From positions 1 to 64,000 of the forward strand of contig JACRDT010000048.1 in the NCBI GenBank assembly GCA_016212795.1: a stretch of 64,000 nucleotides of DNA, given 5' to 3'. Positions 49,076 to 56,985 of this stretch are shown piece after piece; position 1 is the stretch's first letter; each line of letters begins with the position of its first letter. A model generated the notes under the pieces. It saw only the letters and a program-made list of their open reading frames with translations, was not told the origin of the DNA and did not search any database. The DNA is from Elusimicrobiota bacterium (GTDB lineage: Bacteria > Elusimicrobiota > Elusimicrobia > UBA1565 > UBA9628). Position numbers and translations under genes: made by a program.

Positions 49076-49920
49076 GCGACGGCCGTCCCGTCGAGAAGGG
49101 CTCGAGTTTCTACCTGGGCTTCCTCTTCCTCCCCGAGCCCAAGCGTTCGGCCCTCGCCGCGGTCTACGCCTACTGCCGGCACATCGACGACATCGCAGAC
49201 GACGGCGGCCGGAGCGCCGAGTCGGCCCGGGAGGAGCTGGGCTGGTGGCGGACGGAGCTCGACCGGCTCTTCGCCGGGGACCCGACTCATCCGGTGGCCG
49301 TCTCCCTGCTCAAGCCCGTGGCCGACTTCAAGCTGCCCCGGCAGCCCTTCCAGGACGTCCTGGAAGGCTGCGAGATGGACCTGGGCAAGGTGCGCTACGA
49401 GACCTTGCCGGCGCTCGAGGGCTACATGGCGCGCGTCGCCTCGGCGGTGGGGCTCCTGTCGGTCGAAATCTTCGGCTACCAGGCGACGCCGCCAGGCAGG
49501 ATCCGCTCGTTCGCCATGGATTTCGGGTACGCCTTCCAGCTGACCAACATCATCCGCGACGTCGGCGTGGACCTCGACAAGGGCAGGATCTACCTCCCGG
49601 CCGACGACATGCGGGAGGCGGGCTACCCCGAGTCCTCCTTGCGGCGGCGCGAGCACAATGCCGCGTTCACGGCCCTCATGGAGCGCCAGTACGGTCGGGC
49701 CAAGTCCTATTATAGGAAGGCCAGGGAGGCGCTCGACCCCGCGGACCGGCGCTCCCTGCTGCCCGCCGAGGTCATGGCGCACATCTACGAGGGCCTCTTG
49801 GAGGACATCCGGGAGGCCGGCTTCCAGGTCCTGGGGGCCGCGCCGCGCCAGAGCCTCTTGCGCAAGACCGGCCGCGCCTTCAAGGCGTGGCTCTACTGCG
49901 CGGGCATGGCCGATGGTTGA
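49072..49920 (+). CDS. hpnD: Presqualene diphosphate synthase HpnD
   Basis: 282 residues. SSFYLGFLFLPEPKRSALAAVYAYCRHIDDIADD (first DxxDD), YMARVASAVGLLSVEIFGY, and FQLTNIIRDVGVDLDKGRIYLP (second DxxxD). Condenses two farnesyl diphosphates to presqualene diphosphate. Overlaps hpnE by 8 nt. Confidence 0.93.
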   Translation: MSDGRPVEKGSSFYLGFLFLPEPKRSALAAVYAYCRHIDDIADDGGRSAESAREELGWWRTELDRLFAGDPTHPVAVSLLKPVADFKLPRQPFQDVLEGCEMDLGKVRYETLPALEGYMARVASAVGLLSVEIFGYQATPPGRIRSFAMDFGYAFQLTNIIRDVGVDLDKGRIYLPADDMREAGYPESSLRRREHNAAFTALMERQYGRAKSYYRKAREALDPADRRSLLPAEVMAHIYEGLLEDIREAGFQVLGAAPRQSLLRKTGRAFKAWLYCAGMADG

Positions 49921-51268
49921 GCGGTCCGACGTTCTGGTCCTCGGCGGCGGCGTGGCGGGCCTCGCCTGCGCGACGGCCCTCGCCGAGGCCGGGTTCAAGG
50001 TCGCGGTCGCGGAGAAGCGGTCCCATCTCGGAGGCCGGGCGCGTTCCTTCCGGGATCCCGAGACCGGCGACACGCTGGACAACGGGCTCCACCTCTTCCT
50101 CGGCTGCTACCGCCAGGCCGACCGGTTCCTGCGCCGCATCGGCCAAGACGCGCTGGTCCGGTTCCCCGAGGACCTGCGCGTGGGTTTCTTCGACGGCGAC
50201 GGACGCCGCGACGTGCTGCGCTGCCCGGCCTGGCTGGGGACGAAGCTGGGGCTGGCGTGGGGCGTGCTGGGGCTCTCGGGCGTCGGGCCGGCCGGCAAGC
50301 TGGGGCTGCTGCGCCTGGGCGGCGCCCTGAACAACCCGGGCGGGCCGGACCTCGACGCCATGACGGTGCGCCAGTGGCTCGACCGCCGGGGCCTCACGAG
50401 CGGGGCGCAGGGCAGGGTGCTCGAGCCCCTGACGCGGGCCGTCCTCAACGAGTCCCCCGACAAGGCGGCGGCGACGGGCCTGGCGCAGGTCTTGAGGGAG
50501 ATGCTCGCCGGCGGCCCCGAGGCCTCGAGGGTGGGGCTCTCGGCGGTGGGGCTGAGCGAGCTCTACGCCGAGCCGGCCCGCTCCTACCTCGAGTCCCGCG
50601 GCGGGAGCGTGCTCCTGTCCACCGAGGTCACGGGCCTCCTGGAGGAGGGCGGCCGGGTGTCGGGCGCGGTGGACGTCTCGGGGTCCCGCCTGCCGGCCGA
50701 CACGGTCGTCTCGACCCTGCCGCCGTGGGAGCTCGCCGCGCTCGAGCTCCCGGGCCGGCTCCGGGGGTCCTGGGAAGGCCTGCGGGGCGCGGCCGTCGTG
50801 AGCATCACGCTCTGGCTGGACCGGCCGGTGTTGGACGAGCCGCTCGCGGGGCTGCTGGGGACCACGGTCCATTGGGCGTTCGACCGGGGGCTGGTGGAGC
50901 CCGCGGGCGGCGCGCCCGCCCGCCCGCACGGCCGGCCGCTGACGCTGGTCGTCAGCGGCGCGAGCGACATCCAGGACGTCTCCCCCGCCGGGTTCCTCGA
51001 GGCCGCCAAGCGCGACCTGGCCGCGTGCTTCCCCGGGTTCCGAAAAGCTAGAATCACGGCGTGGAAGGTCTCCAAGGAGCCTCGCGCGACGCTCTCGCCC
51101 GTGCCCGGGGCGGAGGAGCGCCGGCCCCGGCCGGGCCTGGCCATGCCGGGGTTCTCCTTCGCGGGGGACTGGACGAGGACGGGGCTTCCCGCCACCATCG
51201 AGAGCGCGGCCGCCAGCGGGCATCGGGCCGCCGAGGAGCTGATACGACGCCATGCTGAAATCGGATAA
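49913..51268 (+). CDS. hpnE: Squalene-associated FAD-dependent desaturase HpnE
   Basis: 451 residues from ATG 49913. N-terminal FAD-binding VLVLGGGVAGLACATALAEAGFKVAVAEKRSHLGGRARS, TGDTLDNGLHLFLGCY, LEPLTRAVLNESPDKAAA, and C-terminal FSFAGDWTRTGLPATIESAAASG. Amine-oxidase/phytoene-desaturase superfamily. Reduces hydroxysqualene to squalene. No squalene-hopene cyclase is present in the window. Overlaps dcd by 17 nt. Confidence 0.93.
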   Translation: MVERSDVLVLGGGVAGLACATALAEAGFKVAVAEKRSHLGGRARSFRDPETGDTLDNGLHLFLGCYRQADRFLRRIGQDALVRFPEDLRVGFFDGDGRRDVLRCPAWLGTKLGLAWGVLGLSGVGPAGKLGLLRLGGALNNPGGPDLDAMTVRQWLDRRGLTSGAQGRVLEPLTRAVLNESPDKAAATGLAQVLREMLAGGPEASRVGLSAVGLSELYAEPARSYLESRGGSVLLSTEVTGLLEEGGRVSGAVDVSGSRLPADTVVSTLPPWELAALELPGRLRGSWEGLRGAAVVSITLWLDRPVLDEPLAGLLGTTVHWAFDRGLVEPAGGAPARPHGRPLTLVVSGASDIQDVSPAGFLEAAKRDLAACFPGFRKARITAWKVSKEPRATLSPVPGAEERRPRPGLAMPGFSFAGDWTRTGLPATIESAAASGHRAAEELIRRHAEIG

Positions 51269-51899
51269 GTGGATACGCCGGATGTGCCTGGAGCACAAGA
51301 TGATCGACCCGTTCGTGGACCGGCAGGACGGAGGCGGCAAGGTCTCCTTCGGCCTGTCGTCCTACGGCTACGACATCCGCGTCGCCGACGAGTACAAGAT
51401 CTTCACGAACGCCTTCAGCACCCTGGTGGACCCCAAGGCGTTCGACGCGAAGTCCTTCGTGGATGTCCGCGGCGAGTCGTGCGTCGTGCCGCCCAACTCC
51501 TTCGCGCTGGCCCGCTCGGTCGAGCGGTTCGACATCCCGCGCAGCGTCCTGGCGATCTGCCTGGGGAAGTCGACGTACGCGCGGTGCGGCATCATCGTCA
51601 ACGTCACGCCCCTCGAGCCCACCTGGACCGGCTACCTGACCATCGAGATCTCCAACACCACGCCCCTGCCCGCGAAGATCTACTCCAACGAGGGCATCGC
51701 CCAGCTGCTGTTCCTCGAGAGCGACGAGGTCTGCGAGGTCGGCTACGCCGACCGCAAGGGCAAGTACCAGGCGCAGACGGGCGTGGTGGGGCCGCGGATG
51801 CTCTCCCTCCCCGCCATGACTCGCCTCCCCCGCGGGGAGGCGAGTAGCAGTGGAGGATCGAGTAGCGAGGGGGCCGGACGCCGCAGGCGCGCCGCTTAA
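51252..51899 (+). CDS. dcd: dCTP deaminase
   Basis: 215 residues; the enzyme core is ~185. LSSYGYDIRVADEYKIF, VVPPNSFALARSVERF, ICLGKSTYARCGIIVNVTPLEPTWTGYLTIEISN with the catalytic Glu, and NEGIAQLLFLESDE. Makes dUTP (or dUMP in bifunctional forms) for thymidylate supply. The last ~30 residues (MTRLPRGEASSSGGSSSEGAG...) are read from a family A palindrome. TAATG overlap with the next gene. Confidence 0.95.
   Translation: MLKSDKWIRRMCLEHKMIDPFVDRQDGGGKVSFGLSSYGYDIRVADEYKIFTNAFSTLVDPKAFDAKSFVDVRGESCVVPPNSFALARSVERFDIPRSVLAICLGKSTYARCGIIVNVTPLEPTWTGYLTIEISNTTPLPAKIYSNEGIAQLLFLESDEVCEVGYADRKGKYQAQTGVVGPRMLSLPAMTRLPRGEASSSGGSSSEGAGRRRRAA
51819..51885 (+). repeat. Family A palindrome at the dcd end
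   Basis: GACTCGCCTCCCCCGCGGGG AGGCGAGTAGC, then an internal partial repeat of GGATCGAGTAGCGAGGGGGC. Translated as the dcd tail. Confidence 0.8.
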
Positions 51900-52594
51900 T
51901 GCGGCCCGCCGGGGGCGTCTTCCTGGCGTTGCTCGCGTCCATCGTCATGCCGGCGGGCGGGCAGGACCCCGCCGACGCCCATCGGTCCCCGGTCGCCAAG
52001 GTGGCCGCGCCGCCCTCGAAGGCCGACCGCAAGGACATCCTGTCGGAGATGTGGCAGCGGGGCGTCCTCGGGCCCGACATGAACCAGTGGTCCCCGGACG
52101 ACCTGCGCCTGCTCGAGCGCATCCGGAAGGCCGAGGCGGCGGGCGCGATCGACGACCTGAAGGCGCGCCTGCGCACCCTCAAGGACCTCGCGGTCGAGGC
52201 CGCGCTCCCGGGCGCGCCCTCCAAGCGGTTCGTCCTCACCCGGGCGGGCTACGACCGCTACCTTTTCGCCCGGTCCCAGGACGCGCTCGCCTACTTCGAG
52301 CGCAAGGGGGCCGACGCGAAGTGGGCGTTCCGCCTCGAGGACATGGAGGGCCGGGCGCTCTTCAGCGGGGGGCTCCTGACCGAGGCGGGCAACGCCGTCT
52401 ACAGGCGCGTGCTCGTGGGCATGCCCGTCTTCTGGAAGTCGCCGACGGGCGAGGTCTTCGGCACGCGGCGCCCGGCGGGCCAGCAGGCGCCCCCGGCGCC
52501 CCGGCCTCCAGCCTCGGCCGCGCCCGCTCCCGAGGCTCCCCGCCAGGGGACGGCCCCGGTCCAGCCCGGCGTCGGCGACGCCGCCGGCGATTGA
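51899..52594 (+). CDS. Exported protein of unknown function
   Basis: 231 residues. Short signal peptide (VFLALLASIVMPAGG), a helical middle (DILSEMWQRGVLGPDMNQWSPDDLRLLERIRKAEAAG), a beta-like part (KRFVLTRAGYDRYLFARSQDALAYFERKGADAKWAF, VFWKSPTGEVFG) and a Pro/Ala-rich tail. No family recognised. Start fixed by TAATG with dcd. Confidence 0.65.
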   Translation: MRPAGGVFLALLASIVMPAGGQDPADAHRSPVAKVAAPPSKADRKDILSEMWQRGVLGPDMNQWSPDDLRLLERIRKAEAAGAIDDLKARLRTLKDLAVEAALPGAPSKRFVLTRAGYDRYLFARSQDALAYFERKGADAKWAFRLEDMEGRALFSGGLLTEAGNAVYRRVLVGMPVFWKSPTGEVFGTRRPAGQQAPPAPRPPASAAPAPEAPRQGTAPVQPGVGDAAGD

Positions 52595-52599
52595 CGTCC

Positions 52600-52629
52600 T
52601 TGATGGGGCGCCCGACGATAATGTATGAT
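52600..52629 (+). promoter_or_regulatory. rplM promoter
   Basis: TTGATG (52600-52605), 18 nt, TATGAT (52624-52629), 6 nt before ATG 52636: predicted leaderless ribosomal-protein mRNA. GAGG directly before the ATG is too close for a Shine-Dalgarno. Confidence 0.55.
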
Positions 52630-52635
52630 AAGAGG

Positions 52636-53067
52636 ATGAGTCAGAAGACAACCATCATCAAGCCATGCCAGGCTTCGTCGTCCAGGGCGTGGCATCAGGT
52701 CGATGCCCGCGACCAGGTCCTGGGCAGGATGGCGACGCGCGTGGCCACGCTGCTGCGCGGCAAGCACAAGGTCGACTACGCCGGCTCGGTCGACTGCGGC
52801 GATTTCGTCGTCGTGATCAATGCCAAGAACGTGCGTCTGACGGGCGACAAGCTCAGGCAGAAGCAGTATTTCAGCCACTCGGGCTACGCCGGCGGGGCGA
52901 AGGTCACGCCGTTGTGGCGCGTGATGGAGAAGGACCCCCGCAAGGTCGTCGCCTTGGCCGTCCGGCGGATGCTCCCGGACAACAGGCTGCGGGCCCGGCA
53001 GATGACGCGTCTGCGCATCTTCGTCGACGACCAGAATCCATTCATGCAGCATAAGGCCAAATCATGA
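52636..53067 (+). CDS. rplM: 50S ribosomal protein L13
   Basis: 143 residues. RAWHQVDARDQVLGRMATRVATLLRGKHK, GDFVVVINAKNVRLTGDKL, RMLPDNRLRARQMTRLRIF. Early-assembly large-subunit protein. ATGA overlap with rpsI, the usual pair. Confidence 0.97.
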   Translation: MSQKTTIIKPCQASSSRAWHQVDARDQVLGRMATRVATLLRGKHKVDYAGSVDCGDFVVVINAKNVRLTGDKLRQKQYFSHSGYAGGAKVTPLWRVMEKDPRKVVALAVRRMLPDNRLRARQMTRLRIFVDDQNPFMQHKAKS

Positions 53068-53471
53068 GCGCTGTCGCCAACAAGCCGATCTGGGCCACGG
53101 GACGCCGCAAGACTTCGGTCGCGCAGGTCAGGCTCATCCCCCAGGGGGAAGGCAAGGTCACGATCAACGCGAGGTCGGTCGAGGAGTATTTCCGCGGCCA
53201 AGACCGCCGCAAGCGGGACGTGCTCGCGCCCATCGCCCTGGTCGAGGAAGCCAAGAAGTTCGACTTCGTCGTCAAGGTGTTCGGCGGCGGGATGACCGGC
53301 CAGGCCGGAGCCGTGCGCCATGCCATCGCTCGGTCCCTCGTCAAGCTCGACCTGAAGAACAAGAAGCCTCTTCGCGTCGAGGGATTCCTGACGAGGGACT
53401 CCCGGATGGTCGAGCGCAAGAAGTCGGGCCAGCCCAAGGCGCGCAAACGCTTCCAGTACTCGAAGCGCTGA
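53064..53471 (+). CDS. rpsI: 30S ribosomal protein S9
   Basis: 135 residues. ATGRRKTSVAQVRLIPQGEG, INARSVEEYF, GGGMTGQAGAVRHAIARSLVKLD, and the C-terminal KSGQPKARKRFQYSKR whose terminal Lys-Arg reaches the P-site tRNA. Confidence 0.97.
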   Translation: MSAVANKPIWATGRRKTSVAQVRLIPQGEGKVTINARSVEEYFRGQDRRKRDVLAPIALVEEAKKFDFVVKVFGGGMTGQAGAVRHAIARSLVKLDLKNKKPLRVEGFLTRDSRMVERKKSGQPKARKRFQYSKR

Positions 53472-53484
53472 TCCGCTCGGCGAG

Positions 53485-53528
53485 GGGTCCCGGTCTCCGT
53501 CGCGGTCCAAGAGACCCGGGGCCCTTTG
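53485..53528 (+). terminator. Hairpin terminator after rpsI
   Basis: GGGGTCCCGGTCTC (53485-53498) pairs with GAGACCCGGGGCCC (53512-53525) with few mismatches, then TTT. Thirteen nt after the rpsI stop. Confidence 0.65.
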
Positions 53529-53616
53529 TCGTGCGTTCCCTGCCAGGGCCCGGCGTCCCTGGCGCGGGCGCTGCTCGCGCGGGCCCGCCGGGTTTCTCGT
53601 CGCTCCGGGGTGCGAG

Positions 53617-53940
53617 GTGACCACGAAAGCGCCGGCGTCGGAGAGGGTCAAGGTGCGAGGGTTGGGGCGCGTCGCGGCCGCCATCCTGGCGGGGTGGGGC
53701 GGCGTGGTCGCCTTGAAGGGCCTCTACGACATGTTCCTCGGCGAGCCGGAGGCCAACCTCTACGCCGCCGTCCGCTGGTCCTTCGTGACCGAGGGGCAGT
53801 GGCTGCGCTACTGCGGATTCGAGCTGGTCTACGGGCTCGCCTGCGCGGCTCTGGCCTGGGCCGTGCTCCGCTACAGCCGGTTCCTGCCGGAGACCGTGGA
53901 GCGCCGGCGTGAGGCGCCGGAGTTCGATGTTTTTGGGTAA
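53617..53940 (+). CDS. Small two-helix membrane protein
   Basis: 107 residues from GTG 53617. Two transmembrane segments (VAAAILAGWGGVVALKGLY and FELVYGLACAALAWAVL) joined by a loop, with a charged cytosolic tail (RRREAPEFDVFG). GC-rich codon use supports it as a gene. Function unknown; not clearly linked to neighbours. Confidence 0.6.
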   Translation: MTTKAPASERVKVRGLGRVAAAILAGWGGVVALKGLYDMFLGEPEANLYAAVRWSFVTEGQWLRYCGFELVYGLACAALAWAVLRYSRFLPETVERRREAPEFDVFG

Positions 53941-53987
53941 CTACTCGCCTCCCCCGCGGGGAGGCGAGTAGTTGTGGGGGCCGATGA
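53941..53987 (+). repeat. Family A palindrome
   Basis: CTACTCGCCTCCCCCGCGGG GAGGCGAGTAGTTG, then GGGGGCCGATGAGGA. Directly after the TAA of the membrane protein gene; could act as a 3' hairpin there. Confidence 0.8.
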
Positions 53988-54037
53988 GGACTCTCCTGTG
54001 AGGAGCGCCGGAAGAGAACGTCTTCCGGCGCTGACCC

Positions 54038-55891
54038 ATGTGCGGCATCTGCGGGATCTATAGCGCCGCCGGGGAGGCCGCGGACCGGGCGGCCCTGGGG
54101 CGCATGCGGGCGGCGCTGGCCCACCGCGGCCCCGACGACGACGGCGAGTATGACGGGGGCGCCGTCGCGCTGGGCTTCAGGCGCCTGTCCATCCTCGACC
54201 TGGCGGGCGGCCGCCAGCCCATGTCCACGCCGGACGGCCGGCTGACCGTCGTCTTCAACGGCGAGATCTACAACCACCTGGAGCTCCGGCGCGGCCTCGA
54301 GGCCGCGGGGACCGTCTTCCGGACCCGGTCGGACACCGAGACCCTGCTCCACCTCTTCGCGCGCCACGGGGTGGGCGCGTTCGAGCGGCTCAACGGCATG
54401 TTCGCCCTGGCGGTGTGGGACCGCGAGCGCTCGGAGCTGGTCCTGGCCCGCGACCCCGTCGGGGTCAAGCCGCTCTACTATTTCCAGGAGGGGCCGGTCT
54501 TCGCCTTCGCCTCCGAGCTCCGGGCCCTGCTGGCCGGGGGGTTCGGCCGGGAACTCGACTGCGCGGGCGTCGTCGACTACCTGGCCTACGCCAAGGTCCA
54601 CGCGCCCCTGACGGTCGTGCGCGGGGCGCTCAAGGTGAGGCCCGCCCATTTGCTCAGGGTCAGCCCGTGGGGCGTCCATGAGGAATGCTACTGGCGCCTG
54701 CCAAGAAAGCCGGGCCCTGTCCCGCGCTTGCGGGAGGCCGTTGGGACGCTCGACCGGCTGGTGTCCGACGCGGTGCGGGGCAACATGCTCAGCGACGTGC
54801 CGGTGGGGGTGTTCCTGAGCGGCGGCGTGGACTCGGCCCTGGTCGCGGCCCTGATGGCCCGGCACGTCGGGGCTGGGCAGGTGCGGACCTTCTCGGTCGG
54901 CTTCTCGGGCGCCGGGCGCGGGGTCGACGAGTCGTCGTGGTCCCGGGAGGTCGCCCGGCGTCTGGGGACCGACCACCAGGAGCTCCGGCTCCCCGCCGAC
55001 GTCCTCTCCAGGCTCGACGAGTCCATCTCCCTGCTCGACGAACCCATCGGCGACTCGGCGATCCTGCCGACCTACCTTCTGGCGCGCTTCGCCCGGCAAT
55101 CGGTCAAGGTCGTGCTGACCGGGGAGGGCGCCGACGAGCTCTTCGCGGGCTACGACCGCTACAAGGCCGCCTGGCTCAACGAGGGCGTCAAGAGGCTGCC
55201 TGCCTGGGCCGCGGCCGGGGCCGCGCAGGTGGCGCGCAGGCTGGGCTCGGGCCGGCTCTTCAGCCGCATCCCCTTCACCGACGCCGCGGCGTGGGCGGAG
55301 GCGCTGGCCCACGCGTCGTCGGCGGAGCTCCTGGGCCTCCTCGACCCGTCCTGGTTCGGCCACGTCCGGCCCGGCCCGCCCGCGTGGGCGGCGAGGTTCT
55401 CCGGGATGGATTCGCTCAACGACGCCCTGGAGTTCGACCTGGGCACGGTGCTCTGCGACGCCCTGCTCATGAAGGCCGACAAGTCCACGATGCGGGCGGG
55501 CCTCGAGGCCCGCGTGCCCTTCCTCGACAAGCCGGTGGTCGAGTTCGCCGCGGGGCTGCCTTCCTCGCACAAGATCCGGGCGTTCAAGGGGAAATACATC
55601 CTGCGCCTCGTGGCCGCGAAGTACCTGCCCCGGGGCGTCGTCTGGCGGCGCAAGCACGGGTTCATCGTGCCGTGGGAGTCGTGGGTGCGCTCCCCCAAGA
55701 ACGCGCTGCTGGCCGACCTGGTGCGGGACCCTGGGTTCCTGTCGCGGGGCATCTTCAACGCGGCCGAGCTCAAGGACCGCCACGAGCGGCTCGTCCGTGG
55801 GGACCGCGCCGTCGACGCGGGGCTGTTCTTCCGCATCGCCATCCTGGGGTTGTGGCTGGATTCCTTGAAGAAAGAAGGAGTGGCTCTATGA
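54038..55891 (+). CDS. asnB: Asparagine synthetase (glutamine-hydrolysing) family
   Basis: 617 residues. Ntn glutaminase domain starting MCGICGIYS with catalytic Cys2, RGPDDDGEY and VVFNGEIYNHLELR. The synthetase domain has the PP-loop VFLSGGVDSALVAALMA and GEGADELFAGYDRY. Full length and complete in both sites. It may make Asn or amidate a sugar or peptide of a surface polymer. A lasso cyclase is unlikely because the partners are absent. The stop TGA overlaps the ATG of a family A palindrome. Confidence 0.9.
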   Translation: MCGICGIYSAAGEAADRAALGRMRAALAHRGPDDDGEYDGGAVALGFRRLSILDLAGGRQPMSTPDGRLTVVFNGEIYNHLELRRGLEAAGTVFRTRSDTETLLHLFARHGVGAFERLNGMFALAVWDRERSELVLARDPVGVKPLYYFQEGPVFAFASELRALLAGGFGRELDCAGVVDYLAYAKVHAPLTVVRGALKVRPAHLLRVSPWGVHEECYWRLPRKPGPVPRLREAVGTLDRLVSDAVRGNMLSDVPVGVFLSGGVDSALVAALMARHVGAGQVRTFSVGFSGAGRGVDESSWSREVARRLGTDHQELRLPADVLSRLDESISLLDEPIGDSAILPTYLLARFARQSVKVVLTGEGADELFAGYDRYKAAWLNEGVKRLPAWAAAGAAQVARRLGSGRLFSRIPFTDAAAWAEALAHASSAELLGLLDPSWFGHVRPGPPAWAARFSGMDSLNDALEFDLGTVLCDALLMKADKSTMRAGLEARVPFLDKPVVEFAAGLPSSHKIRAFKGKYILRLVAAKYLPRGVVWRRKHGFIVPWESWVRSPKNALLADLVRDPGFLSRGIFNAAELKDRHERLVRGDRAVDAGLFFRIAILGLWLDSLKKEGVAL

Positions 55892-55947
55892 AACGGCATC
55901 AGCCCCCCCGCTGCTCGCCCCCCCGTGGGGGGGGGCGAGTGATATGA
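55888..55947 (+). repeat. Family A palindrome, intact 60-bp form linking two genes
   Basis: ATG (55888) overlaps the asnB stop, and TGA (55945-55947) overlaps the ATG (55944) of the methyltransferase. Twenty codons exactly: M K R H Q P P R C S P P R G G G R V I stop. Confidence 0.92.
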
Positions 55948-56576
55948 TCCTAGACCCGCTCATCCGCTGGCTCAACCGCAGGGCCGTCCGGCGCAAGATG
56001 GACCGGGTGTTCTCGCGCAAGGCGGACCCTTACGGCTACGAGAGCCTCCCCTACGAGACCCAGCGTCTCGACGCCATGGAGGCGGCGTTCCAGGGCCGCC
56101 GCTTCGAGGCCGCCCTCGAGCTGGGGTGCGCCGAGGGCGTGTTCACGGAGCGGCTCGCCGACCGCGCCGCGATGTTGACCGCCGTGGACATCTCGCCGGT
56201 GGCCTTGGAGCGTGCGAGGCGCCGTCTGGCGGGGCGGGCCCACGTCGAGTTCGTCGAGACCGACGTCCGCGACTGGCCCGGGCCCAGTCCCGGGGCTTTC
56301 GACCTGATCGTCGTGGGCGACGTCCTGTACTACCTCGACAAGCCCCTGGTGCGCGAGGCCTTCGAGCAGGCCTTCGGCCGGATCGCCGGGTGGCTGGGCC
56401 CGCGAGGGCTGCTCGTCCTCGCGCACGGCTTCGCCAGCCCGGAGGAGCGCCGCATCAGGGAGGGCTACCGCCAGCGCTTCGAAAGGCTGGGGCTGCGCCT
56501 CCTCGGGGAAACGGCGGTCGGCGACGCCGGCGCCTCCGGCGGCGTCCAGTGCCTCCTCAGCTCCCTCGCCCGATAG
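55944..56576 (+). CDS. SAM-dependent methyltransferase (class I, NodS-like)
   Basis: 210 residues. Motif I AALELGCAEGVFTERLA, LTAVDISPVALERARRRL, FVETDVRDWPGP, FDLIVVGDVLYYLD. The NodS/SAM-methyltransferase pattern suggests small-molecule or sugar N-methylation. Start fixed by the ATGA overlap with the repeat frame. Confidence 0.83.
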   Translation: MILDPLIRWLNRRAVRRKMDRVFSRKADPYGYESLPYETQRLDAMEAAFQGRRFEAALELGCAEGVFTERLADRAAMLTAVDISPVALERARRRLAGRAHVEFVETDVRDWPGPSPGAFDLIVVGDVLYYLDKPLVREAFEQAFGRIAGWLGPRGLLVLAHGFASPEERRIREGYRQRFERLGLRLLGETAVGDAGASGGVQCLLSSLAR

Positions 56577-56600
56577 GCTGTTCACCGAGGACATCGAGGC

Positions 56601-56843
56601 ATGACCCCGGCGGCAAATGAAGTGGTGTACGAGTGTGCCGTAGACAAGTCGCACCCGCAGAAGAAGTACGCCGCGCAGCAGTCGTTGACGCCGTATTGCT
56701 GCGGCAAGCCCATGGTCCAGGTCAAGGCTGCCGTCCCGGCCGTGGCCGGGAGCGCTGCGGCGCCGTCGCCAGCCAAGCCTGCGACAGCCGGACCCCAGCA
56801 GCCTGCCGTGCCCGCTAGAAGCAAGTCGGGCCAGAAGAGGTAG
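56601..56843 (+). CDS. Small Cys-containing protein of unknown function
   Basis: 80 residues. The N-terminal half has VYECAVDKSHPQKKYAAQQ and PYCCGKPMVQV, a C...CC-GKPM layout as in small zinc-ribbon or redox proteins. The second half is an Ala/Pro/Lys linker without structure. A following terminator supports it as a transcribed gene. Confidence 0.6.
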   Translation: MTPAANEVVYECAVDKSHPQKKYAAQQSLTPYCCGKPMVQVKAAVPAVAGSAAAPSPAKPATAGPQQPAVPARSKSGQKR

Positions 56844-56859
56844 GGTCGACGTCCCGTGC

Positions 56860-56896
56860 GCCGGGCCGGAAGACCGCTTCCGGCCCGGCCTGTTCT
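56860..56896 (+). terminator. Strong hairpin terminator
   Basis: GCCGGGCCGGAAG ACCG CTTCCGGCCCGGC, a perfect 13-bp stem with a 4-nt loop, followed by CTGTTCT. Seventeen nt after the stop of the small Cys protein. Confidence 0.75.
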
Positions 56897-56970
56897 GACG
56901 AAACGGCGTCCGCCCCCACGGCTACTCGATCCTCCACAGCTACTCGCCTCCCCGCGGGGGAGGCGAGTAT
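56897..56970. repeat. Family A palindrome with an extra arm
   Basis: GACGAAACGGCGTCCGCCCC CACGGCTACTCGATCCTCCA, then CAGCTACTCGCCTCCCCGCG GGGGAGGCGAGT. The ATG of the repeat frame is lost (ACG). It leads directly into a TATAAT box. Confidence 0.82.
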
Positions 56971-56974
56971 TTAC

Positions 56975-56980
56975 TATAAT
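56975..56980 (+). promoter_or_regulatory. -10 element at the palindrome edge
   Basis: TATAAT, 5 nt before ATG 56986; predicted leaderless start. The -35 region would fall inside the palindrome arm. Confidence 0.5.
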
Positions 56981-56985
56981 GCCGC

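Noticed and set aside
54038..55891. Asparagine synthetase as a lasso-peptide cyclase
   Set aside because: It is a full-length AsnB with an intact glutaminase domain, no transglutaminase-like B protein nearby, and lies 35 kb from the leader-motif peptide.
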